Shown: in pieces, positions 26,583 through 33,871 of the stretch
Layout of the letters: each line of letters begins with the position of its first letter
Numbering within the stretch: the stretch's first letter is position 1
Position numbers and translations under genes: made by a program
Assembly: GCF_020552705.1 (NCBI RefSeq)
Contig: NZ_JAJBZG010000001.1
Coordinates: 868,001 to 932,000 of the forward strand
Direction: 5' to 3'
DNA length: 64,000 bases
Origin: Christiangramia sediminis
GTDB lineage: Bacteria > Bacteroidota > Bacteroidia > Flavobacteriales > Flavobacteriaceae
The notes under the pieces: generated by a model
What the model was told of the DNA's origin: nothing
Seen by the model: the letters and a program-made list of their open reading frames with translations, nothing else
The model's database searches: none

Positions 26583-28052
26583 ATGAAACTGAAAAATTTA
26601 CTGATACTAAGTAGTCTTCTCTTGTTAATTCTTAGCGCATGTACAAAAGAGGAAGACGTAATAAATAATCAAGGCTCTGAGACTGAAAACCCCGTAAATT
26701 CAACTGAAAATGTTGAATTAGAAGTGGAAAGCTTTGTCTATAACGGGCTAAATGAGATTTATCTATATAAGTCTGATATTCCCGAGCTGGCTGATGATTT
26801 TTTCAGCTCATCAAATGAAAAGAATGAATTTCTGGCTAATGCAAGTTCTCCTGAAGCCCTGTTTGATGACCTTACGGCCAGTTTTGATCGTTTCAGTTTT
26901 ATAACAGATGATTATAATAGCCTGGAAGAACGTTTTCAGGGAATGAGCGGTGCCACGGGGATTAAATTTGGAATAGGCCAGATCTCAGGTACCGGAAATG
27001 TATTTGGAATAATAAGATATGTCCTTCCAAATACTTCCGCCGCTGCAGCCGGCCTGGAACGAGGAAATATTTTCACCGAAATAGACGGGCAAAAGCTTTC
27101 CTCTTCAAATTTTTCCCAACTTATCGAAAAGGAAAGTTTTACTATTAATGTAGGCTATGTAGAGAATAATCAAATTATGCTTACTGGGGAAGAAGTTAAT
27201 CTTACAGATGAAACCTATACTGAGAACCCGGTTTATATTGCTAAAACATTTGAAATCGCAGGAAAAAAGATAGGTTATATCATGTATAATAGTTTCATCG
27301 CTAATTTTGACGGGGAGTTAAACGCAGCTTTTAATGATTTTAAAGCTAACGGAGTTACAGACCTGATCCTGGACCTTAGATATAATGGCGGTGGTTCTGT
27401 AGAATCTGCAAAGGATCTTTCCAGTATGATCACAGGACAATTTAATGAGAAGGTGTTTATAAAAGAACAATGGAATTCCAGATACCAGAATTTTTTTGAG
27501 AATCAGGATCCTGAAGCGTTAATTAATCGTTTTGATGCTAAACTTAGAACAGGCGAAGCTATTAACAGTTTGAATTTATCTGAAGTCTATGTACTTACTT
27601 CAGCCTCCAGTGCTTCGGCCAGTGAACTTATTATAAATGGTCTCGATCCATATATTAATGTTGTCCAGGTGGGCGACAAAACGGTTGGAAAATTTCAAGC
27701 CTCGGTGACTTTGTATGATAGTGATGATTTTGATAAAGAAGGTGCCAGTGATAACCACACTTATGCGATGCAACCACTTGTTTTTAAATCTATCAATGCT
27801 GAAGGAAAATCAGATTATGTAAACGGACTGGAACCGGACATTGCATATGTTGAAAATCTTAATGATTTTGGGGTTCTGGGTCAGCAAGACGAACCATTAC
27901 TGGAAAAAGCTATCAATGCTATACTGGGCCGCTCTCAAAGTAATAAATCCTCTGTAGTGAGATTAGATTTTAAGCAGCTTGGTGAAAGTGGAATGAATAA
28001 TATTGAATATCAAAGAATGTATATTCAAGAGCTTCCAGCGATAAACGAATAA
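26583..28052 (+). CDS. S41 family C-terminal-processing peptidase, lipoprotein
   Basis: A 489-residue exported protease. The N-terminus MKLKNLLILSSLLLLILSAC has a lipobox with Cys20, so it is a membrane-anchored lipoprotein. It has an N-terminal S41 helper domain, a PDZ segment (about 135-200: GIKFGIGQISG, PNTSAAAAGLERGNIFTEIDG), then the S41 core with DLRYNGGGSV, the catalytic Ser region TSASSASASELIINGL, and the catalytic Lys in VGDKTVGKFQAS. It probably degrades or trims periplasmic or surface proteins. It stands alone, bracketed by terminators at 26413-26446, 28071-28103 and 28258-28296. Confidence 0.92.
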   Translation: MKLKNLLILSSLLLLILSACTKEEDVINNQGSETENPVNSTENVELEVESFVYNGLNEIYLYKSDIPELADDFFSSSNEKNEFLANASSPEALFDDLTASFDRFSFITDDYNSLEERFQGMSGATGIKFGIGQISGTGNVFGIIRYVLPNTSAAAAGLERGNIFTEIDGQKLSSSNFSQLIEKESFTINVGYVENNQIMLTGEEVNLTDETYTENPVYIAKTFEIAGKKIGYIMYNSFIANFDGELNAAFNDFKANGVTDLILDLRYNGGGSVESAKDLSSMITGQFNEKVFIKEQWNSRYQNFFENQDPEALINRFDAKLRTGEAINSLNLSEVYVLTSASSASASELIINGLDPYINVVQVGDKTVGKFQASVTLYDSDDFDKEGASDNHTYAMQPLVFKSINAEGKSDYVNGLEPDIAYVENLNDFGVLGQQDEPLLEKAINAILGRSQSNKSSVVRLDFKQLGESGMNNIEYQRMYIQELPAINE

Positions 28053-28070
28053 TCATATTTACAGGAATAA

Positions 28071-28103
28071 AAAAAAGCCCGGGAATAATAATCCGGGTTT
28101 TTT
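28071..28103 (+). terminator. Intrinsic terminator after the S41 peptidase gene
   Basis: AAAAAAGCCCGG pairs with CCGGGTTTTTT around GAATAATAAT, ending in a T run, 19 bases after the stop codon. Confidence 0.88.
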
Positions 28104-28257
28104 AGTCTTTGATCCAAGGAACCAAAAATTATCCTAAACTGAAGTATATCTTATTAAATTGTCTTAAATCTATTTCCCGACAGAGGTAAATTGAGATTTT
28201 AAGTACTTGTTATGTTAATACTCAATTAGCCTTGGGCTGTTCAAAAAAGAATTAAAA

Positions 28258-28296
28258 TAAAAAAAAGGGTCAGCCTCTAGCCTGAACCCTTTTTTT
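28258..28296. terminator. Intrinsic terminator (copy 2 of a shared hairpin), can serve both strands
   Basis: AAAGGGTCAG and CTGAACCCTTT flank the same loop CCTCTAGC as the hairpin at 26413. One arm differs by a single base, leaving one unpaired A. A-tracts and T-tracts on both sides suit the convergent arrangement with the CAP lipoprotein gene. Confidence 0.8.
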
Positions 28297-28325
28297 CGAT
28301 TTGGGGGGAAAACAAAACTTATCTT

Positions 28326-28832
28326 TTATTTTTTTATAAAAATATTGGTGAAGTAATTTTTTCCGTCAGCATCCTGTCTGACTGAAATTCCAAAATGGGT
28401 GAAATCACCTTCAACATTTTCTCTATGACCTTTACTCTTCAACCAGGCATTTACTACTGCCTCTGAAGTTCTGTAGCCATATCCTACATTCTCTGCTACT
28501 TTCTTAGCACCAACCTCCTGCATTAAGAAAGATGCGCGTTCAGAAAAATTATCATGACTCACACTGCCCATGTCTATCATATATTCATTATGTCCTTCAG
28601 ACTCTACAGATAGATTAACCAAGGCTTTTAATTCACTTAGACCAAGGGCACTTCTGTAAAGATTCAATTCATCAAGGATCTCAACTTCAATAGAGCTATA
28701 ATTATATTCTACCTTTTTGGTTACTACTTGATCATAAGAAGCAACTTCGTCTCCAAGGCTATCTTTAGAGCATGACGTAAGAAACAACGTACAAAGAATT
28801 AACATAAATCCTGTTAAAGTAAATTTTCTCAT
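28326..28832 (-). CDS. CAP (SCP/PR-1-like) domain lipoprotein
   Basis: A 168-residue exported lipoprotein (signal and lipobox FLTSC, Cys21). The CAP domain covers about residues 50-168, with LNLYRSALGLSEL, SVESEGHNEYM, SVSHDNFSERA (the His region of the CAP cavity), AENVGYGYRTSEAVVNAWLKSKGHRENV and FTNIFIKK. This CAP pattern is widespread in bacterial secreted proteins, but its biochemical role is generally unresolved. It has its own transcript: about 175 bases of non-coding DNA lie upstream and a bidirectional terminator downstream. Confidence 0.9.
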   Translation of the reverse strand: MRKFTLTGFMLILCTLFLTSCSKDSLGDEVASYDQVVTKKVEYNYSSIEVEILDELNLYRSALGLSELKALVNLSVESEGHNEYMIDMGSVSHDNFSERASFLMQEVGAKKVAENVGYGYRTSEAVVNAWLKSKGHRENVEGDFTHFGISVRQDADGKNYFTNIFIKK

Positions 28833-29008
28833 AGGTTGAATTGTTAGATTCAGGGAAGATAAATCTACACATTTTATCGACTAATAACATAGACAACTTA
28901 AGAAAAAGCTAAATTTTGATAAATTTTAACATTTATTGTAGGAATTTACGTCAATAATACTGGAAATCAATCCATTAAAGACCTACGTAAAGTTAATATG
29001 AGAATTGG

Positions 29009-29917
29009 TTATTCAACGGTAATTTCCTCTCCATCATCGGCTAAAATGATGTTCTGGAAAATATCCGAAGCTTCGGTTCGAAATAATTCAATATTTTCAT
29101 ACCGTGTTGAATAATGACCCAGAATGAGTTTTTCAACTCCGGCCTCCTTAGCGATGGTGGCGGCCTCTTTAGCGGTAGAATGCTTTGTAGGAAAAGCCAG
29201 TTCTCTTTGATCTTCAAGGAAAGTTGATTCATGATATAAGACGGTGGTATTCTTAATCATAGGTACCAGTTCCAAATCAAAAACCGTGTCACTGCAGAAA
29301 GCGTACGATTTTGGGGGTGGTGGATCTGCGGTGACCAACCTGTTAGGGATAAGTTTTCCGTCTTCAGAAACCACATCTTTTCCTTTTTTCAGGCTCTTGA
29401 ACAGGCTAAAGTCAATATTATATTCTTCCGCTTTATCTATAAGTAATTTCCTGTCGCCCGCTTTCTCCTTAAAAAGAAACCCATTGGTGTAAACACGGTG
29501 CTTAAGGGGCAATGTGCTCACACTAAGCTTAGAATCCTCAAATAGAAGTTCGGGTTGCTTCGAAGTTAGTTCATGAAATATCAAAGGGAAATTAGTCCAG
29601 GAATTGGCCAATTTTAATTGTAAGGTTATGATTTCCTTAATGCCTTTAGGACCATAAATATGCAATTCATTTTCCCGGTTTAGTAACCTGAAAGTAGATA
29701 CAAGTCCCACTAACCCATAAAAATGATCCCCATGCAAATGAGAAATAAAGATGTGCTTAATTTTTGAAAATTTGATCTTATTACGCCTCAGCTGGACCTG
29801 GGTTCCTTCCCCACAATCTATCAGGAATAAATGATTTTTGATTTCCAGAACCTGAGAAGTAGGATTCGTAAAACTTCTAGGCGTTGCTGCATAGCAACCA
29901 AGAATGGTGATTTTCAT
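29009..29917 (-). CDS. rnz: Ribonuclease Z
   Basis: A metallo-beta-lactamase-fold endonuclease that trims tRNA 3' ends. It has 302 residues, the usual short-form length. MKITILGCYAATPRSF begins the family fold, IDCGEGTQVQLRR is typical, and SHLHGDHFYGL is the HxHxDH zinc motif. The later zinc ligands lie in SDTVFD, YHESTF and GHYSTRY. It follows a small STAS-like gene on the same strand, 36 bases away, and is probably co-transcribed with it. Confidence 0.95.
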   Translation of the reverse strand: MKITILGCYAATPRSFTNPTSQVLEIKNHLFLIDCGEGTQVQLRRNKIKFSKIKHIFISHLHGDHFYGLVGLVSTFRLLNRENELHIYGPKGIKEIITLQLKLANSWTNFPLIFHELTSKQPELLFEDSKLSVSTLPLKHRVYTNGFLFKEKAGDRKLLIDKAEEYNIDFSLFKSLKKGKDVVSEDGKLIPNRLVTADPPPPKSYAFCSDTVFDLELVPMIKNTTVLYHESTFLEDQRELAFPTKHSTAKEAATIAKEAGVEKLILGHYSTRYENIELFRTEASDIFQNIILADDGEEITVE

Positions 29918-29953
29918 TCAATCTTCATTTTCAATTTAAGGGCAAAGACGGTA

Positions 29954-30286
29954 TTAGAATCCAAGATCTCTCTGGATCTCATCCATTTGTATCATATCTT
30001 CAGCTTCCTGAAGGGTAGGCACTACCACTAGTTCTTCTGGAAGTTCGTCAATTCCAACCGCATCATTTACCAATACAAAACTTTTATTTTCCGCTCTGTG
30101 AATATTGGATATTTCCAGAAAGGATAATAAATGTTCTGTAGCCAGATCTTTATACCTGATAAGGTCAACGACCAGATTATCATTTTTTAGATCATTATGA
30201 TGTTTTGTAAGTTCCGTAGAAAAATCGGTTAAAGAATTATTCTCGTTTTCAATTAGTAGATAATTATCTTTTTTGGCAGTTTTCAT
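29954..30286 (-). CDS. Small STAS-like hypothetical protein upstream of rnz
   Basis: About 110 residues, starting at ATG 30286 (MKTAKKDNYLLI); a TTG two codons earlier is less likely. The pattern NLVVDLIRYKDLATEHLLSFLEISNIHR, then KSFVLVND, then ELVVVPTLQEAEDMI follows the strand-helix order of STAS anti-sigma-antagonist domains, including the PTLxEA ending. The phosphorylatable Ser of SpoIIAA is not clearly kept. Its position directly before rnz suggests co-expression. The function is not known to me. Confidence 0.72.
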   Translation of the reverse strand: MKTAKKDNYLLIENENNSLTDFSTELTKHHNDLKNDNLVVDLIRYKDLATEHLLSFLEISNIHRAENKSFVLVNDAVGIDELPEELVVVPTLQEAEDMIQMDEIQRDLGF

Positions 30287-30344
30287 ATACAAATTCTAAT
30301 TCTCTCTAAGTTAAGTAAAACAAAAATCTAAAACACAGATATTG

Positions 30345-31277
30345 TTATTGTTTGATCTTGGAAGCTAACAGATAAATAACAGCCATTCTCACCGCGACTC
30401 CATTTTGAACCTGGTCAAGTATGATCGCATGTTCTGAATCTGCAACATCACTGGTGATTTCTACTCCGCGATTTATAGGTCCCGGGTGCATTACCACAAT
30501 TTCCTTATTTAGACTGTCCAGCAGTTTTTTATTTAACCCAAATTGTTTTACATATTCACGAGTGCTTGGGAAATAGCTAATATCCATACGTTCATTTTGA
30601 ACTCTTAGCATATTTGCCACATCACACCACTCCAGTGCTGCTTTCAAGTTCATCTCCACTCCTACTCCCAGTGACTCTATATGTTTTGGTAATAAGGTTT
30701 TTGGTCCACAAACTTTAACTTCTGCTCCCTGCATTTTCAGAGCGAAAATATTCGAAAGAGCTACCCGGCTATGTAAAATATCGCCAACAATAACCACTTT
30801 TTTACCTTTTACATCTCCTAATTTTTCTCTAATGGAATAAGAATCCAGGAGAGCCTGGGTGGGATGTTCGTGTGCACCGTCACCGGCATTTATGATACTT
30901 GCCTTAACGTGCTTGGAAAGAAAAATCCCTGCACCGGGATTTGGATGGCGCATTACCACCATATCCACTTTCATTGAAAGTATGTTGTTGACTGTATCTA
31001 TTAAGGTTTCCCCTTTCTTAACTGAAGAAGATGCCGCAGAAAAATTGATCACATCAGCACTAAGTCGCTTTTCGGCAAGTTCAAAGGAAAGCCTTGTTCG
31101 GGTACTGTTTTCAAAAAATAGATTTGCAATAGTAATATCTCTTAAAGAAGGGACCTTTTTAATTGGTCTATTAATTACCTCTTTAAAATGATCGGCTGTT
31201 TTGAAGATAAGTTCTATATCCTCAGGTTTAAGATATTTGATTCCTAATAAGTGATCTACACTTAATTCGCTGCTCAT
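30345..31277 (-). CDS. pyrB: Aspartate carbamoyltransferase catalytic subunit
   Basis: Makes N-carbamoylaspartate from carbamoyl phosphate and aspartate, the committed step of pyrimidine synthesis. Its 310 residues are standard. The carbamoyl-phosphate site FFENSTRTRLSFELAE, then HPTQALLDSYSIREKLG, MLRVQNERM and the aspartate-side MHPGPINRGVEI are all present. No pyrI regulatory subunit is adjacent, as in the PyrR-regulated arrangement. It lies 7 bases after pyrR, so the two form an operon. Confidence 0.96.
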   Translation of the reverse strand: MSSELSVDHLLGIKYLKPEDIELIFKTADHFKEVINRPIKKVPSLRDITIANLFFENSTRTRLSFELAEKRLSADVINFSAASSSVKKGETLIDTVNNILSMKVDMVVMRHPNPGAGIFLSKHVKASIINAGDGAHEHPTQALLDSYSIREKLGDVKGKKVVIVGDILHSRVALSNIFALKMQGAEVKVCGPKTLLPKHIESLGVGVEMNLKAALEWCDVANMLRVQNERMDISYFPSTREYVKQFGLNKKLLDSLNKEIVVMHPGPINRGVEITSDVADSEHAIILDQVQNGVAVRMAVIYLLASKIKQ

Positions 31278-31284
31278 TTTTTAT

Positions 31285-31824
31285 CTATTTTGAAATAAGG
31301 TAAACAGCATCTTCCCCATCGTTCTCCTCCCAGCTTACCTTTACTTTTTCTTCATTAATTGCATCTACCTGTCTGCCATTATAATCCGGCTGAATTGGTA
31401 AATGTCTGCTGAATCTTCTGTCTATCAAACTTAAAAGCTCTATTTCACTGGGTCTTCCAAATGATTGAATTGCCGTTAGTGCTGCTCTAATACTTCGGCC
31501 GGTATAAAGTACATCATCAATAAACACGACCCGCTTATCCTCAACCACAAAATCTATCCTGGTTTTATTGGCTTCCAGAGGTTTTTCTCCTCTTCTAAAG
31601 TCATCCCTGTAGAAAGTAATATCAAGTTGACCCGTTTTAATATCTTTCAAACCATACTCTTGTTTCAGAATCTTTTCTAATCTATTGGCAACATAAATTC
31701 CTCTGGGCTGAATGCCAACAAGTACGGTATTTTTAAAATCGGTATGTTTTTCAACCAATTGACAAGCCAGGCGATGTAGAATAATATGGATTTGGTTTGA
31801 GTCAAGTAGTACTTTACGGCTCAT
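31285..31824 (-). CDS. pyrR: Bifunctional pyr operon regulator / uracil phosphoribosyltransferase PyrR
   Basis: A PRTase-fold protein of about 179 residues. The PRPP loop is VVFIDDVLYTGRSIRAAL, with ARG-type QPRGIYVANRL upstream and EIELLSLIDRRFSRHLPIQPDYNGRQVD downstream. PyrR binds pyr mRNA in other phyla and has UPRTase activity; RNA control in Bacteroidota is an inference. I choose ATG 31824 (MSRKVLLDSNQ) rather than the in-frame start at 31848 because a promoter box at 31846-31853 would put 31848 upstream of the transcript. It precedes pyrB. Confidence 0.92.
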   Translation of the reverse strand: MSRKVLLDSNQIHIILHRLACQLVEKHTDFKNTVLVGIQPRGIYVANRLEKILKQEYGLKDIKTGQLDITFYRDDFRRGEKPLEANKTRIDFVVEDKRVVFIDDVLYTGRSIRAALTAIQSFGRPSEIELLSLIDRRFSRHLPIQPDYNGRQVDAINEEKVKVSWEENDGEDAVYLISK

Positions 31825-31845
31825 AAGACTATTTGTAGATTGCAA

Positions 31846-31853
31846 CAAAAGTA
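31846..31853 (-). promoter_or_regulatory. Candidate -7 box for pyrR-pyrB
   Basis: On the minus strand this reads TACTTTTG, matching TAnnTTTG, and predicts transcription from about 31839, just before the ATG at 31824. No good -33 TTG was found at the expected distance. Confidence 0.4.
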
Positions 31854-31998
31854 ATGTTTTTTTTGGATTGAATAATATCTACAAGCTATCTTATAAATTC
31901 AAGACACTTAACAAATTTCAGATTTTCGTAAATTTAAGTAGTAGGAAATTTTACACTGCAGGAAGTTCTTAAAATTTAAATTTTATAAGTCGTAAATC

Positions 31999-32613
31999 AT
32001 GTATAAAAGCAAAGAAATTAGATGGTTCTCTCGTACAGAAGATCAGTCCATTAGTAGATGGTTTGAAGAAAACGGTTTTACCTTCGAAAATTCAGATGCC
32101 CGTACCGATTATTATCTCCCGCTTCAGAATCAGAATGGTATCGGAATTAAACTTAGAGAAGGCTATATCGAGATAAAACAACTTATAAGTAGATCGGACA
32201 GAGAAAAGTTGGCGCCATCTGTAAAAGGTTATTTTGAACATTATATAAAATGGAGTTTTACTTCCGCGGAAGAAGACCCGTTATTTGATGAAATAATTAA
32301 AGAAGAAAAGTATTCCTGGCTTGCCGTGAGAAAAGAAAGAATAGGTTTTAAATTGAAAGAAAATCAAAACGGAAGTATCATAAGAGTAAAAATGGACGAA
32401 TATCCTGACTTTGGCTGCCAGGTAGAATATACCCGGTTAAAAGTTAAGGATGAACTTTGGTATACCCTGGGTCTGGAATGGTTTGGAGAGAAAGAATTAA
32501 AATTTGATTTTTCATTGCTGAATAAAATTTTTGGGGATCAACAATTAGAAGAAGAAAACTCTATGGGGTATTCAGCCTTCTTAAACAGATTCCAGGCTCC
32601 TGAAGTGGAATGA
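31999..32613 (+). CDS. Hypothetical protein, possibly CYTH/triphosphate-tunnel-like
   Basis: A 204-residue cytosolic-looking protein without a signal peptide. Alternating charged beta-strands such as GIGIKLREGYIEIKQLI, RIGFKLKE, IIRVKMDEYPDFGCQVEYTRLKV and WYTLGLEWFG recall the strand pattern of CYTH/triphosphate tunnel proteins, where charged residues line a barrel. The canonical N-terminal ExExK motif is not seen, so the assignment is an inference. It is a single gene. Its stop lies one base from the stop of the convergent alpha/beta hydrolase. Confidence 0.7.
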   Translation: MYKSKEIRWFSRTEDQSISRWFEENGFTFENSDARTDYYLPLQNQNGIGIKLREGYIEIKQLISRSDREKLAPSVKGYFEHYIKWSFTSAEEDPLFDEIIKEEKYSWLAVRKERIGFKLKENQNGSIIRVKMDEYPDFGCQVEYTRLKVKDELWYTLGLEWFGEKELKFDFSLLNKIFGDQQLEEENSMGYSAFLNRFQAPEVE

Positions 32614-32614
32614 A

Positions 32615-33607
32615 TCAATTGCTAGAAGCTTCAATTTTGTTTAAAAATTCCTGGATTTCCTTCTGCACAACTTCAGTATCCCTGGATTTTATATCACTCC
32701 CTATAAAATGAGTGCCTGGTGTTTTTAATGCTTTTAAAACTTTTAACGAATCTGGAGTAGAAAATAAAGTATAAGCATCCCTGTATACACTTACCTCGAC
32801 ATGCTGATCTTCTTCCAGGAAATTCTTATGATAATATAAAGTGAGTACGGGCACGTTAATTTTCTCAAAAGTTTCAGGCAACATGGTAGTCTCCACCAAA
32901 AGCTGCAGATCTACCAGGGCACTAGACGGGTAAATGGTATCCCAGTATTGTCGGGCTTTTTCTTGCTCATGCTCGATCTTTTTGTTTTTTCCGAAAGAAA
33001 TAAGATTTGCGATCTCATAACCCCAGGGAGAATTAAGCACAAAAGTACCCGGCTGATCATCCTCCATATTCGGAGATAGATTAATAAGTGCATAAACTTT
33101 TTCAGGATAAGTGGCGGCTAATTTGAGTGCCAGAGTTCCTCCTGTTGAAGTGCTCATTATGATCACTTTCTCCCCTATTTTGTTTCCTATTTGCAGAGCT
33201 TCTTTTGCAGATCTCCAGGCACTCTCCCCATCAAAATTATTTAAAGATGCCGGGGGTTTCAATCCGTAACCAGCCCATCTGGCGAGATATAAATTTGCCC
33301 TGAGAGAATCTGCAATATTTTGATTCACAGGGTAAGCGTCTCTGTAACTTCCGGCAAATCCATGTAAATAGACGATACTATACTCTGTTTTTTCCACATT
33401 TCCCTGCCAGACTATCCTTGCCTGGTTGTCTTCCCTTACGGGCAAAGAATCTTCACTTTTATTTATATAAGTTTCCAAAGCCTCCAGGCTGGAAGGTAAT
33501 TCCGGTAATTTTTTCGAATAAACAGGACTTTCGGGGATAGGTCCTGAGAAGTAAGTGATGGTCATTCCCAATATCAATAACAGAACAACCCAGTATCTTT
33601 TTTTCAT
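32615..33607 (-). CDS. Alpha/beta hydrolase, membrane-anchored
   Basis: About 330 residues from ATG 33607 (MKKRYWVVLLLILG); the frame also has a TTG at 33613. The hydrophobic N-terminus is a signal anchor or uncleaved signal peptide without a lipobox Cys. The oxyanion segment YLHGFAGSYRD, the nucleophile-elbow region MSTSTGGTLALKLA, and the late His in TPGTHFIGSD give an alpha/beta hydrolase core. The usual first Gly of GxSxG is Ser here. It may be an esterase or carboxylesterase-like enzyme; the substrate is unknown. It converges with the CYTH-like gene. Confidence 0.85.
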   Translation of the reverse strand: MKKRYWVVLLLILGMTITYFSGPIPESPVYSKKLPELPSSLEALETYINKSEDSLPVREDNQARIVWQGNVEKTEYSIVYLHGFAGSYRDAYPVNQNIADSLRANLYLARWAGYGLKPPASLNNFDGESAWRSAKEALQIGNKIGEKVIIMSTSTGGTLALKLAATYPEKVYALINLSPNMEDDQPGTFVLNSPWGYEIANLISFGKNKKIEHEQEKARQYWDTIYPSSALVDLQLLVETTMLPETFEKINVPVLTLYYHKNFLEEDQHVEVSVYRDAYTLFSTPDSLKVLKALKTPGTHFIGSDIKSRDTEVVQKEIQEFLNKIEASSN

Positions 33608-33871
33608 GGTCAATGATAAGGATTTTTTCCACTATGCATTGCTAAACTATTGTGAAATGCCTACATGAAAAATATTCAGATTCACTTAAGTTTTCTGTTT
33701 CAATTAAAATGAATTATAAAACAGAACTGTAATATTTTGAGGATCTCTTCCTTGACTTTAATTAAGCTCCCCCATTACGCATATTGAATCAAAATAACTA
33801 AATTGAGTGCTTATCCATTATTCTCCAGAAAGATGACCAAATTTTTCCCACCAGTACAATTAATAAAACTA

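Noticed and set aside
31854-31998. Possible PyrR-binding attenuator
   Set aside because: The transcript predicted from the TAnnTTTG box starts too close to pyrR to carry an attenuator, and no terminator-antiterminator pair is seen between pyrR and pyrB.
32613-32615. Possible overlap or missing terminator between two convergent genes
   Set aside because: The gap is one base; this is compact packing seen several times here (also 821/826 and 9345/9354), not evidence for a broken gene.
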